Origin: Ignavibacteriota bacterium
GTDB taxonomy: Bacteria > Bacteroidota > Ignavibacteria > UBA10030
NCBI GenBank assembly: GCA_003170475.1
Contig: PMZI01000028.1
Span: 1 to 46,769, forward strand
Direction: 5' to 3'
DNA length: 46,769 bases
A model generated the notes under the pieces. It was not told the DNA's origin and ran no database searches. It saw nothing but the letters and a program-made list of their open reading frames with translations. How positions within the stretch are numbered: position 1 is the stretch's first letter; each line of letters begins with the position of its first letter. Below are positions 32,950 to 42,044 of the stretch, one piece after another. The translations under genes and the position numbers were made by a program.

Positions 32950-33351
32950 ATGCCCCGACCGCAGAAATTCCGACGTGTAACACATACTCCAGGGTTTACA
33001 TACTTCAAACCCCAGGGCATTCCCATGCCCTTGCTCGATGAAGTCGTCCTCACGATTGACGAGTTTGAAGCTCTCCGGCTGGCTGACCTGCAGGCGCTCT
33101 CGCATGAAGAGGCAGCGACGAAGATGAAAATCTCGCGTGCAACATTTGGGAGGATTATTGAGAAAGCGCGTCAAACGCTGGTTGATGCAATTGTGAACGG
33201 TAAGGCAATTCGCATCGAGGGGGGCAATTACCGGATGGGGAAGATGTTCGAATTCCAGTGCAAGAGCTGTAACCGGAGTTGGAAATTCTCAGCGGCTGCC
33301 GCTGAACAGAAAGACTGTCCTCGGTGCAAACAGAGAGGGTGGTCCCGATGA
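32950..33351 (+). CDS. DUF134 (UPF0251) DNA-binding-like protein
   Basis: A 133-residue protein: PRPQKFRRVTHTPGFTYFKPQGIPM, LTIDEFEALRLADLQALSHEEAATKMKISRATFGRIIEKAR, the usual UPF0251 sequence with a sigma-70-region-4-like helix-turn-helix. An extra C-terminal zinc ribbon-like tail has CKSCNRSW and CPRCKQRG. Such proteins often sit beside NifX-like and metal-cluster genes, as here (35 kb). Probably a regulator. It is preceded by an ArsR-type operator and its stop overlaps the transporter start (ATGA). Confidence 0.88.
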   Translation: MPRPQKFRRVTHTPGFTYFKPQGIPMPLLDEVVLTIDEFEALRLADLQALSHEEAATKMKISRATFGRIIEKARQTLVDAIVNGKAIRIEGGNYRMGKMFEFQCKSCNRSWKFSAAAAEQKDCPRCKQRGWSR

Positions 33352-34190
33352 GTGATACCGTGATGAAGGTCATCCTCGAGACTGTGCAGATATCGTTGCT
33401 TGTGCTCGTCATGATGATTGCTGTAGACCTCATCAATGTTTGGACGAGGGGAAAAATGGGGGAATTCCTAAAAAGGGGTAGACAGTGGCGACAATACGTC
33501 ATTGCTTCGCTTGTTGGAGTGATGCCGGGCTGCGTCGGAGCGTTTACGAATGTATCACTCTATGTGCATGGCATGATCAGCTTCGGGGCGCTTGTCGGCG
33601 CAATGGCAGCAGTCTCCGGCGACGAGGCATTTGTCATGCTCGCGATGTTCCCGAAAACTGCTCTGCTGCTCTTTGGTATTCTTCTGGTTTTGGCAATTTT
33701 CATCGGATGGCTCACTGATCATCTTGTCCGACGTTGGCACATCCATACCTGTACTGACTGCACATCGGAATTGCTTCATGGTAACTCAGAGGGGTTCTCT
33801 CATTACATCAAAGAGCACGTCTGGCGCCATATTATCAAACGACATCTCTTGAGGACAGTACTCTGGACCTTTGGCGCTTTGCTGGTAGTTGAACTCGGAT
33901 TACAGCATTGGGATCTGAAGCAGTTTACGTCAGAGCACTCCCTCACGATGTTGTTCCTCGGCGCTCTTATCGGTTTGATACCGGAATCGGGTCCCCACCT
34001 CATCATCGTGACCATGTATGCGAGCGGGCTCGTACCGTTCTCCGTTCTCTTGACGAGCTCCATCGTGCAGGATGGTCACGGAATGCTGCCGATGTTGGCC
34101 TATTCTGTCAAAGATTCAGTAAAGATAAAAGGCTTCAACCTGGGGTTCGGATTGATCATCGGACTTACCGTCTATCTCATAGGATGGTGA
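33348..34190 (+). CDS. ArsP_2-type putative heavy-metal/manganese transporter
   Basis: A 280-residue polytopic protein with about eight to ten membrane segments. It matches the 'putative 10-TM heavy-metal exporter' family: GVMPGCVGAFTNVSLYVHGMISFGALVGAMAAVSGDEAFVMLAMFP and GALIGLIPESGPHLIIVTMYASGLVPFSVLLTSSIVQDGHGMLPMLAYS. The loop between the halves is His/Cys-rich (RRWHIHTCTDCTSELLH). Efflux of a metal or metalloid is the best guess. Coupled to DUF134 by a four-base overlap and led by the ArsR-type operator. ATG 33348 fits the family start. Confidence 0.87.
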   Translation: MSDTVMKVILETVQISLLVLVMMIAVDLINVWTRGKMGEFLKRGRQWRQYVIASLVGVMPGCVGAFTNVSLYVHGMISFGALVGAMAAVSGDEAFVMLAMFPKTALLLFGILLVLAIFIGWLTDHLVRRWHIHTCTDCTSELLHGNSEGFSHYIKEHVWRHIIKRHLLRTVLWTFGALLVVELGLQHWDLKQFTSEHSLTMLFLGALIGLIPESGPHLIIVTMYASGLVPFSVLLTSSIVQDGHGMLPMLAYSVKDSVKIKGFNLGFGLIIGLTVYLIGW

Positions 34191-34192
34191 CA

Positions 34193-34651
34193 ATGAACGA
34201 CATCGCGCAAAGTAGTAGCACGGCCGAACGTGGTCACAGCGCGGATGTATTCCACACTGAGTGTTTTGCGTGCGCCCCAATTCATGAGCAGGGTTTGCGC
34301 CTGCAGTTCGAATCAAGTGGCATTCAAACGACTTGCCACACCGAGATTACCAAGGCTCATCAGAGCTACAACGGGGTAGTGCATGGTGGAATCCTCGCGA
34401 CACTCTTGGACGCGACGATGATCCAGTGCCTGCACCACGCTTTCGGCGGCGATCCCCTGACCAGTAGATTGGATATCCGATGGCGCAATATTGTTCAGAT
34501 TGACACGCCTCTCACCGTCACGGCATGTATCACATCGCGACGCGGGGTACATGGCTGGGCACATGCGACAATTATGCAGAATGACCGGGTGTGTGTCACA
34601 GCTCGGGGCACCTTCAAGGTGGTTGAGTCTTTACGAGGGCCAGCGAACTGA
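34193..34651 (+). CDS. PaaI-type hotdog-fold thioesterase
   Basis: A 152-residue protein of the 4HBT/PaaI hotdog family. The central helix and active-site region reads SYNGVVHGGILATLLDATM (HGG motif), followed by the beta-strands TSRLDIRWRNIVQIDTPLTVTACITSRRGVHGWAHATIM. An N-terminal piece FHTECFACAPIHEQGLRLQF has the Cys pattern seen in 'CFACG' hotdog proteins. It would hydrolyse an acyl-CoA or similar thioester. ATG 34193, preceded by AGGA, begins two bases after the transporter stop; a longer start at 34184 overlaps it. A thioesterase in a metal-efflux operon is unexpected. Confidence 0.82.
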   Translation: MNDIAQSSSTAERGHSADVFHTECFACAPIHEQGLRLQFESSGIQTTCHTEITKAHQSYNGVVHGGILATLLDATMIQCLHHAFGGDPLTSRLDIRWRNIVQIDTPLTVTACITSRRGVHGWAHATIMQNDRVCVTARGTFKVVESLRGPAN

Positions 34652-34741
34652 TGGAAGAATACGGCGAGCAGCGCAGAGTTGTTTCCTCTTAGTGGATTCT
34701 CGCCGCGGATCATTCACAACCACAAGGCATTGAGCCACGTT

Positions 34742-34769
34742 TTGAAGAAGTAAGGTGTGATTGTATAAT
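34742..34769 (+). promoter_or_regulatory. Sigma-70-like promoter for the NifX-type gene
   Basis: TTGAAG (34742-34747), 16 bases, TATAAT (34764-34769). A start near 34776 would leave the upstream ATG 34772 outside the message. This supports ATG 34814 as the real start of the following gene. Confidence 0.55.
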
Positions 34770-34813
34770 TCATGAAAACAAACAATAAGGATGAATCAGA
34801 AGGGTTGGAAAAT

Positions 34814-35227
34814 ATGGATACCACAAATATCAAAGTCGCATTCGTCACTGACGACGGAACCACCATCAGTCAGCATTTTGGGCGGGCACATTACTATGAA
34901 GTTCTTACGGTCGTGAATGGAGCCGTGACGAACCGTGAACGTCGGGAAAAGGCGGGGCATCATACGTTTGCCGGACAAGAACAGCAGCACGAACATCACG
35001 GTCCTGGGCACGGATTTGACGAACATTCGCAGGGGAAACATCGCACGATGACGGAAAACGTAATGGACTGCCAGATTCTGGTCGCCCGCGGGATGGGATT
35101 CGGAGCATACCAACATATCACAGATGCCAAACTCAAGCCGATCATTACCCATACCCAGAACATCGATGATGCGGTTCGCGAAATCATCAGTGGCACGATC
35201 GTTAATCATGAAGAGCGGTTGCACTAA
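34814..35227 (+). CDS. NifX/NifB-domain molybdenum-iron cofactor-binding-like protein
   Basis: A 137-residue protein of the dinitrogenase iron-molybdenum cofactor fold: MDTTNIKVAFVTDDGTTISQHFGRAHYYEVLTV, and the later NVMDCQILVARGMGFGAYQHI and AVREIISG. A His-rich insert (HHTFAGQEQQHEHHGPGHGFDEH) could bind metal. No nif genes are near, so it is probably an orphan metal-cluster carrier, a setting common in anaerobes. ATG 34814, with AGAAGGG upstream, was preferred over 34772, which lies at or before the predicted transcription start. Confidence 0.87.
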   Translation: MDTTNIKVAFVTDDGTTISQHFGRAHYYEVLTVVNGAVTNRERREKAGHHTFAGQEQQHEHHGPGHGFDEHSQGKHRTMTENVMDCQILVARGMGFGAYQHITDAKLKPIITHTQNIDDAVREIISGTIVNHEERLH

Positions 35228-35277
35228 GGCCTCACAGTTATATCGATGCTGGGACTGAAGACCATTGGAGGTAAAGG

Positions 35278-35823
35278 ATGTTTGTGCCGCAGAAAATCTT
35301 TTTTACAAAAGGTGTCGGTCGCCACAAAGAGTACCTGCAATCCTTTGAGCTGGCCCTTCGGGACGCTGGGGTCGAGCGATGCAACATGGTGTCTGTCTCC
35401 AGTATTTTTCCTCCGAAGTGTCGTCGGATCACAAAGACTGAGGGGGTGAAACTCCTGGAGCCCGGGTCAATAACTTTTGTCGTGATGGCCCGCAACGCCA
35501 CGAATGAACCCAATCGTCTTGTAGCAGCCTCAATCGGGTTTGCCCAACCTGTTGATGATTCGGCATATGGATATCTGTCGGAGCATCATTCGCTGGGTGA
35601 GACGGATGAACGCGCGGGCGATTACGCTGAGGATCTCGCGGCATCGATGCTCGCATCCACATTGGGCATAGAGTTTGACCCGGAACTTGCTTGGGACGAG
35701 CGCGAAAAATACTACAAGATGAGCGGGAAGATTCTGAAGACATATAACATCACGCAATCGGCGGAGGGGAGCAAAGAAGGGATCTGGACATCGGTGGCTG
35801 CAATGGCCGTGCTCTTGCCCTAA
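35278..35823 (+). CDS. pdaD: Pyruvoyl-dependent arginine decarboxylase
   Basis: A 181-residue proenzyme that makes agmatine from arginine, the entry to polyamines. The self-cleavage site is Ser41-Ser42 in [12 protein letters not shown], giving a pyruvoyl group on the second chain. Other family blocks are present: [54 protein letters not shown] and [34 protein letters not shown] site precedes the ATG. This enzyme type is common in archaea and in Bacteroidota/Chlorobi. No other polyamine gene is adjacent. Confidence 0.92.
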   Translation: MFVPQKIFFTKGVGRHKEYLQSFELALRDAGVERCNMVSVSSIFPPKCRRITKTEGVKLLEPGSITFVVMARNATNEPNRLVAASIGFAQPVDDSAYGYLSEHHSLGETDERAGDYAEDLAASMLASTLGIEFDPELAWDEREKYYKMSGKILKTYNITQSAEGSKEGIWTSVAAMAVLLP

Positions 35824-36011
35824 AAGCGTAAACGAAAACCCGTTATTAGCCACAGGGGCTCCAAGGCGCAAAGAGAAAAACTAGAAACAATGAAGTACTC
35901 TCTCACCTTGGTTTCTGCGCGACCTGGTGGCGAGGCCATTCAAGCAGCCCTTTAGATTCCCGTCGGTTGCGCGCAGAAGGAAGAAAAAACCAACAGAGAA
36001 AGCACAATGTT

Positions 36012-36458
36012 ATGAGCGAGAAAACCCGGATCGGAATCATCATTTGCCATCGATATCATACATGCGCCGGTGGAAAGTGCTTCCATGCACTCTCCCGCAG
36101 GGAGGGGGCATTCAGCATGTACGAGAACAACGAAGTCGAGCTTGTGGGGTTTACAACATGCGATGGTTGCCCTGGCGGAAACGTAGAATCTGCTCCTGAA
36201 GAGATGAAGAAGAATGGAGCTCAGGTCATTCACTTTGCCACCGGTATGGTTGTAGGGTATCCACCCTGTCCCTACATTGAGCACTTCCGTGACTTTATTC
36301 CCGCGAAGTACGGTCTGAAGGTAGTGGTAGGTACGCATCCCATTCCTCAAAAATACTATAAGACTCATACAGAGCTAGGAACCTGGGAGACACCGGAATG
36401 GAGAGAATTGATTCAACCGACACTGACGGATGAGAAGACACGATTGGCATATGATTGA
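36012..36458 (+). CDS. CGGC domain protein
   Basis: A 148-residue protein: TRIGIIICHRYHTCAGGKCFHALSRREGAFSMY, VELVGFTTCDGCPGGNVESAPEEMKKNGAQVIHFATGMVVGYPPCPYIEHF. This is the CGGC domain, with several Cys (CHRYHTCAGGKC, CDGCPGG, PPCP) that probably bind a metal or iron-sulfur cluster. Function unknown. ATG 36012 is chosen over an upstream in-frame start as the family begins there. The 188 bases before it hold an inverted-repeat-like element (CTCCAAGGCGCAAAG with CTTGGTTTCTGCGC) and no gene. Confidence 0.82.
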   Translation: MSEKTRIGIIICHRYHTCAGGKCFHALSRREGAFSMYENNEVELVGFTTCDGCPGGNVESAPEEMKKNGAQVIHFATGMVVGYPPCPYIEHFRDFIPAKYGLKVVVGTHPIPQKYYKTHTELGTWETPEWRELIQPTLTDEKTRLAYD

Positions 36459-36542
36459 TAGACTAAGCGATCGACATAAACATAGCAAACATGGTGCTGC
36501 ATTCATCCTTCCAAATCTATAGGCAAGAGAACAAACACCGTG

Positions 36543-37238
36543 ATGAAAACAATAGGTTTGATCGGTGGCATGAGTTGGGAGTCGTCACTTGAATACTACA
36601 GAATTATCAATGAGACGACGAAGCAACAACTCGGTGGATTTCATTCTGCAAAAAGCATCCTCTACTCTGTGGACTTCGAAGAGGTTGAACGACTTCAACA
36701 TCAGGGTCAGTGGGGTGAATTGACAAAGATTATGGTACGCGCTGCACAAAGCCTCGAAGGAGCCGGAGCAGAGTTGGTGGTGATCTGCACAAACACGATG
36801 CACAAGATGGCTGAAGATGTGCAGGCGAGCATCCAGATACCACTTCTTCATATAGTGGACGCAACTGCGATGCAAATCCAACTACAGAACTTCCACACCG
36901 TTGGTTTGTTGGGCACAAAATTTACAATGGAGCAGGAGTTTTACAAAGGACGATTGTCAGAGAAGTTCGGCCTGACCGTTTTGATTCCAGCAGACGATGA
37001 AAGAGAAATTGTCCACAGAGTCATTTATGATGAACTGTGCCTGGGGCAAATCAAAGAACCGTCGAGGGCCGAATTCATTCGAATTATCAACAACCTTGTG
37101 AAGCGAGGGGCTCAAGGAATCGTATTGGGATGCACTGAAATCCCGCTCCTGGTGAAACAAAAAGATGTCAGCGTGCCTATATTTGACACGACGACTATTC
37201 ATGCACGGCAAGCTGTGGAAGAGGCACTGAAGGTTTAG
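36543..37238 (+). CDS. Aspartate/glutamate racemase family protein
   Basis: A 231-residue cofactor-free racemase. Two catalytic Cys are intact: Cys82 (VVICTNTMHKMA) and Cys197 (IVLGCTEIPLL). The N-terminus MKTIGLIGGMSWESSLEYYRIINE is the aspartate-racemase type. It interconverts L- and D-aspartate or glutamate, or a related amino acid. ATG 36543 is preferred to the GTG one codon earlier; family proteins start MKTIGLIGGMS. Solitary gene. Confidence 0.9.
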   Translation: MKTIGLIGGMSWESSLEYYRIINETTKQQLGGFHSAKSILYSVDFEEVERLQHQGQWGELTKIMVRAAQSLEGAGAELVVICTNTMHKMAEDVQASIQIPLLHIVDATAMQIQLQNFHTVGLLGTKFTMEQEFYKGRLSEKFGLTVLIPADDEREIVHRVIYDELCLGQIKEPSRAEFIRIINNLVKRGAQGIVLGCTEIPLLVKQKDVSVPIFDTTTIHARQAVEEALKV

Positions 37239-37285
37239 AAGATTTCTCCCCAAAAACGTTCATCTTAGTAGAGAATGAGAGCTTC

Positions 37286-38215
37286 ATGACTGTCGATAGT
37301 CACACGCACACCTTGAGATCAAAGCACCTGGCTGCCGCCATCGGTCTGAACGCCGTGATTTTTCTGGTGGAGATTGTTGGGGGCGTGATGACCAACAGCA
37401 TGGCCCTCATCTCAGATGCCTTGCACAATTTCAGTGATCTCCTCGCACTGGCTTTGAGCTACGCGGCTTCGAGGATTGTGCTATGGAAATCTAACTCGCA
37501 GAAATCTTATGGCTATGGAAGAGTAGAGATTTTGGTGGCTTTCGTCAACGCGTCTGCTTTGGTTATCATTGGCCTCTATGTTATCTATGAGGGCGTGCGG
37601 AGATTTGCCGATCCCCAGGTAGTCAATGGCACCTGGATGCTCAGCATAGCCTCGTTTGCATTTGTCGCGAACGCGGCCGGCACGATCTTGTTGAAGCAAC
37701 ATGCACACGCTGATCTGAATATGAAGAGCGCCTATCTGCATCTCTTGACTGATGCGGTTGAGTCGATTGGGGTAGTAGTTGTCGCAGCTATGATCGCATG
37801 GCAGGGCTGGCAAGTGCTTGATCCATTGGTCTCGATTGGTATTGGAGCCTTCATCATCAAGAGTGCTTGGGATGTGGTTTCGGAAACAACGCACCTTCTG
37901 GCTGAAGGGACGCCGAGAGGAATCGATCTGGATGAGGTCGCGAGGTTTATTCAATCATTTCCTGGAGTGCGGGAAGTGCATCATGTGCATATCTGGGGTC
38001 TGTCCTCACATCTACGCGCTCTGAGTGCCCACATCGTTGTGGAGGATCAACGAATCAGCGAAGCAACGAAGATTACTTCACTTTTGGAACATGCACTGGA
38101 AGAGAAGTTTGGGATCAATCATCCGACATTTCAGCTTGAATGTGCCGCCTGCCCGGAGCAAGGGGTCGTGGTGGACGCCCATCATTCATCACGAGAGCAC
38201 AACCACCCAGCCTAA
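37286..38215 (+). CDS. Cation diffusion facilitator (CzcD-like) metal exporter
   Basis: A 309-residue CDF transporter with six membrane segments. The metal site His/Asp motifs are in DALHNFSDLL (segment 2) and HLLTDAVESIG (segment 5). A His-containing N-terminal stretch (DSHTHTLRSKH) and C-terminal tail (HHSSREHNHP) flank it. It should export Zn, Cd, Co or Fe against protons. A cytosolic metal-sensing domain (about 210-295) follows the last segment. It lies six bases before the GlcD-like gene and is probably co-transcribed with it. Confidence 0.92.
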   Translation: MTVDSHTHTLRSKHLAAAIGLNAVIFLVEIVGGVMTNSMALISDALHNFSDLLALALSYAASRIVLWKSNSQKSYGYGRVEILVAFVNASALVIIGLYVIYEGVRRFADPQVVNGTWMLSIASFAFVANAAGTILLKQHAHADLNMKSAYLHLLTDAVESIGVVVVAAMIAWQGWQVLDPLVSIGIGAFIIKSAWDVVSETTHLLAEGTPRGIDLDEVARFIQSFPGVREVHHVHIWGLSSHLRALSAHIVVEDQRISEATKITSLLEHALEEKFGINHPTFQLECAACPEQGVVVDAHHSSREHNHPA

Positions 38216-38221
38216 CGTGAA

Positions 38222-39679
38222 ATGATATCGAACTCTACCCTCGCTAAATTGCGATCAATCGTCGGTGAGCCCAATCTTCTCGATTCGGCTGAAGATCGCA
38301 TTTCCTATTCCTACGACGGAACCCCGATTCTCAAACAGCTTCCGGATGCCATCCTCATTCCGCGGAGCGTCGGTCACATTGCGCAAATCCTCAGAGTCGC
38401 TAATGAGGACCGTTTCGCCGTCGTTCCGAGAGGATCCGGCTCCGGTTTGAGCGGCGGTTCGATTCCTGTCGAGAACTCGGTGGTCTTGTTGACGAACCAC
38501 TGGGATCGTATTTTGGAAATTGACAAGAGCAACCTGACCGTGTGGGTGGAGCCTGGTGTCATTACCGGAAAACTTCATGCGGCGGTGGAAGCTCTTGGGT
38601 TGTTCTATCCTCCTGATCCTGGAAGTGCAGTCATCTGCACGATAGGAGGAAACGTGGCTGAGAATGCAGGAGGAATAAGAGGCCTCAAGTACGGAGTGAC
38701 GAAGAATTATGTGCTCGGTATGGAAGTCGTCCTCCCCAGCGGGGAAGTGGTCGTCACAGGAGGAAAGTCAGTCAAAGATGACGCGGGATTCAATTTAAGA
38801 GATCTCCTGATCGGATCGGAAGGAACACTCGCTGTCATCACCCGCGTTCTGTTGCGCTTGATCCCGAAGCCCCAGTCCACTCGAACGATGCTGGCATTCT
38901 ATTCCAGCCTGAGTGATTCCGCGGAAACGGTCTCGGATATCATTGCATCGAAAATGACTCCTGCAGCTCTCGAATTCCTCGACAACACAACGATTCGATG
39001 CGTCGAAGAATACGCACATCTTGGTCTTCCTACGTCGATTGAATCGTTGTTGTTGATAGAAGTTGACGGAAGGTCTGCTGAGGTCGAGGAAGATGCCGCC
39101 AGGATCGTTGACATCTGCAACCGACACGATGCGTTCGAGATCAAGGTCGCCGGTGATGAACAGGAGGCGGTCAAGCTGCGCGCGGCCCGCAAGGTGGCGT
39201 TTTCCGCACTTGCTCGTGTACGCCCTACAACTGTTCTGGAAGACGCAACTGTACCGCGCAGTGAAGTTGCACCGATGCTGGAAAGCATCAACCGCATTGC
39301 GCGCTTCTATGGTCTCACGTTCGGCAACTTCGGACATGCCGGCGATGGCAACCTCCATCCGACGTGCCTGACGGACGAACGGGACAAACAAGAGATTCAG
39401 AAGGCGGAACGGGCATTTGATGAGATTTTCCAGGAGGCCATGCGGTTCGGAGGGACGATAACGGGCGAACACGGCGTTGGGTTATCCAAGTTGAAGTTCC
39501 TTGAAAGAGCGCTCGGTGAGCCGGCTATCGACATGATGCGGAAGATTAAGAAAGCTGTCGATCCAAACAGCGTTCTCAATCCCGGGAAAGTTTTCTCTCT
39601 CCGACCGCGATGCGAAGGTGCCTTGCCGCCCAACAGAGACCAGATCAAAAAGTTCTCCGATTCCGGGGCTTTCATGTAG
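38222..39679 (+). CDS. FAD-binding 2-hydroxyacid oxidoreductase (GlcD-like)
   Basis: A 485-residue flavoprotein of the glycolate/D-lactate dehydrogenase type. FAD-binding blocks VVPRGSGSGLSGGSIPV (about 61-77), NVAENAGGIRGLKYGVTKNYVLG and LIGSEGTLAVIT. The C-terminal domain has NFGHAGDGNLHPTCL and GEHGVGLSKLKFLERALG. It oxidises a 2-hydroxy acid and gives electrons to quinone or to an iron-sulfur partner. No GlcE/GlcF subunit follows, so it may be a stand-alone form. Start six bases after the CDF gene; no known reason for that pairing. Confidence 0.9.
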   Translation: MISNSTLAKLRSIVGEPNLLDSAEDRISYSYDGTPILKQLPDAILIPRSVGHIAQILRVANEDRFAVVPRGSGSGLSGGSIPVENSVVLLTNHWDRILEIDKSNLTVWVEPGVITGKLHAAVEALGLFYPPDPGSAVICTIGGNVAENAGGIRGLKYGVTKNYVLGMEVVLPSGEVVVTGGKSVKDDAGFNLRDLLIGSEGTLAVITRVLLRLIPKPQSTRTMLAFYSSLSDSAETVSDIIASKMTPAALEFLDNTTIRCVEEYAHLGLPTSIESLLLIEVDGRSAEVEEDAARIVDICNRHDAFEIKVAGDEQEAVKLRAARKVAFSALARVRPTTVLEDATVPRSEVAPMLESINRIARFYGLTFGNFGHAGDGNLHPTCLTDERDKQEIQKAERAFDEIFQEAMRFGGTITGEHGVGLSKLKFLERALGEPAIDMMRKIKKAVDPNSVLNPGKVFSLRPRCEGALPPNRDQIKKFSDSGAFM

Positions 39680-39916
39680 GCCGTGCAACCTCATGCCAGA
39701 ACATAGCCATCCAGTAGCCGTTTGGGCTGCGATGATGTGGTCTCGTCGAAACCGAATCAACGTTTTCCACCGCGCAACTTATGTGCGCATTATCCGTGTT
39801 TAAAGAACGCTTGGCCAGCCCGGGAGTGCAACAGATCAATTCGACGCGCGGCTCTCATCTGTTTCCAGGTATTGTTCCAGACTGCTGAACTCCACAGACA
39901 ACCCCAATCGTCTCTC

Positions 39917-41926
39917 ATGCAAAAAGCGATAGTCCTCATCCTTGCGGTGCTGCTTTCCACGGTCGTGACTTCCTTGCTCATGGCCCAGAAGATGGAGCGG
40001 TACAACCCGCGCTTGGCCTTTGAGCCCACATTTCTGAACCAGCCAGGGACGGCGTTTCGAGGCGCAAGCGGCAAGCCGGGGCCCGAATACTGGCAGAACA
40101 GGGGGGACTACATGATCACGGCAACCCTCGATACGCTCAGCAACACACTCAGCGCGCGTGAAGTGATCACCTACACCAACATGAGTCCGGATGTGCTTCC
40201 GTTTGTCTGGCTTCAACTAGACCAGAACATCGTGCAGAAGGATTCACGAGCAGCGCTCACCCAGGCTAGTCGTGGCCGTGGCGCGCCTGAGACAACGGAC
40301 GGATTCAATCTCAAGTCTGTGGCGATTGTTGATCGGAACGCCCGCGTGCCGGCGAAGTATGTAGTGTCCGATACCCGCATGCAGATTGTTCTTCCGTCTC
40401 CAGTCTCGCCGCGGGGTGGTCGGCTTCAGATCGAAATTGAATACAACTTCGTGATCCCTCGTCAAGGTGGCGGCCGCATGGGGAGGATGGCGACGAGTCG
40501 GGGGATGATCTACGACATCGCTCAGTGGTACCCGCGGATGGCTGTGTATGATGATCAACGGGGGTGGGATAACCTTCCCTACCTTGGGTCGGGTGAGTTT
40601 TATCTTGAGTATGGCGACTTCGACTACACGCTTGATCTCCCTGCGAACCAGATCGTTGGAGGTTCCGGAGAACTCCTCAACTCCGACGAGGTGCTGAGCG
40701 CCGCTCAACGTAAAAAAATACGTGAAGCTCAGATGAGTGATAAGACCGTTACGATCAGAAGTGTGGCAGTTGTGGAGTCAGGGGTTGGCAGTGGAAAGCC
40801 CGGTGATAGAAAGTCATGGCATTTCGCCATGAAGAGCAGCCGTGATATCGCCTGGGCAGCGTCGAGTGCCTTTGTTTGGGACGCAGCGCGGATCAATCTT
40901 CCGAGCGCCAAACCATGCCTGGCCATGTCGGTCTATCCAGTGGAAAGCGCCGGCGATTCCGCTTATGGGCGCTCGACAGAATATACGAAGTACAGCATCG
41001 AGATTTTCTCAAAGGATTTGTTTGAATACCCCTGGCCTGTGGCAGTCAATGTGGGGGGACCGGTGGGAGGACAGGAGTATCCGGGTATATTCTTCTGCGG
41101 GTTCCGGGGAAAAGGGAAAGAGTTATGGTGGATTGCATCTCACGAGATCGGTCACAGCTGGTTTCCGATGATCGTCGGGTCTAACGAGCGCCGGTGGGCT
41201 TTTCTGGATGAAGGATTCAATACGTTTGTGGACATCGCTGCCTCCGATGAGTTCAACCACGGCGAATACGCTCCGAAACGCGACGCCGAGTATGCCCCCG
41301 GTGGAGGAAACCCGGCCCGTGAGATTGCTCCACTTCTCCTTGATCGTGCGGCTCCACCCATCATCACGCCCGCCGATGCGATCTCCGAACAGTACCGCCA
41401 TCTGGTCTCGTATTATAGGCCGGCGTTCGGACTGGTACTTCTCAGAACCGTGATCCTCGGGCCTGAACGCTTCGATTATGCATTCCGTCAGTACATCAGC
41501 GACTGGGCTTTCAAACACCCTGTCCCAAGTGATTTCTTCCGCGCAATGAACAATGGAGCCGGAGAAAACCTCAACTGGTTTTGGAAGGGATGGTTCGTCA
41601 ACACGTGGACTCTGGACCAACAGGTTCGCAGTGTGAAATATCTCGAAGGCGATCCCACAAAAGGGGTGTTGATTACGCTGGGGAACAATGGAGAATTGCC
41701 GATGCCGGTCACGGTGGCGATCTACGAATCCAACCATCACTCAGGGCATGTGCAGCTTCCGGTGGAGATATGGCATAGTTCGGCGGAGTGGACCTTTCGC
41801 TACCCATCCACGAGTCCCGTTGACTCGGTCGTTGTTGACCCCGATCAGCGTCTCCCGGATGTCAATCCGGCGAACAATGTCTGGACGTCAGGAGCACCAG
41901 CGACAAGGCCGATGCGCCGGCGATAA
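39917..41926 (+). CDS. Secreted M1 family metallopeptidase, first of a tandem pair
   Basis: A 669-residue exported aminopeptidase-N-family protein. A signal peptide at 1-23 ([17 protein letters not shown]). The zinc site is HEIGH (409-413) with the third ligand Glu432, 18 residues after the second His ([13 protein letters not shown]). The substrate loop usually written GAMEN/GGMEY reads GGQEYPG here, so the Met is Gln. N-terminal domain beta-sandwich (about 40-230) and a C-terminal part (about 560-669) without helical repeats. ATG 39917 is chosen because it starts the signal peptide; the frame extends further upstream. A second M1 gene follows. Confidence 0.9.
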   Translation: MQKAIVLILAVLLSTVVTSLLMAQKMERYNPRLAFEPTFLNQPGTAFRGASGKPGPEYWQNRGDYMITATLDTLSNTLSAREVITYTNMSPDVLPFVWLQLDQNIVQKDSRAALTQASRGRGAPETTDGFNLKSVAIVDRNARVPAKYVVSDTRMQIVLPSPVSPRGGRLQIEIEYNFVIPRQGGGRMGRMATSRGMIYDIAQWYPRMAVYDDQRGWDNLPYLGSGEFYLEYGDFDYTLDLPANQIVGGSGELLNSDEVLSAAQRKKIREAQMSDKTVTIRSVAVVESGVGSGKPGDRKSWHFAMKSSRDIAWAASSAFVWDAARINLPSAKPCLAMSVYPVESAGDSAYGRSTEYTKYSIEIFSKDLFEYPWPVAVNVGGPVGGQEYPGIFFCGFRGKGKELWWIASHEIGHSWFPMIVGSNERRWAFLDEGFNTFVDIAASDEFNHGEYAPKRDAEYAPGGGNPAREIAPLLLDRAAPPIITPADAISEQYRHLVSYYRPAFGLVLLRTVILGPERFDYAFRQYISDWAFKHPVPSDFFRAMNNGAGENLNWFWKGWFVNTWTLDQQVRSVKYLEGDPTKGVLITLGNNGELPMPVTVAIYESNHHSGHVQLPVEIWHSSAEWTFRYPSTSPVDSVVVDPDQRLPDVNPANNVWTSGAPATRPMRRR

Positions 41927-42044
41927 AGATTCGTTGTGCTCGGGGTTGCGATCCCGGGAATTGGTGCAGGCAAGTCCTGAGCATGCAAGAAACGTTTTGA
42001 GAATCGTCTCAGAATTTTTCACCACAGCTGAAAGGTGCAACGTT

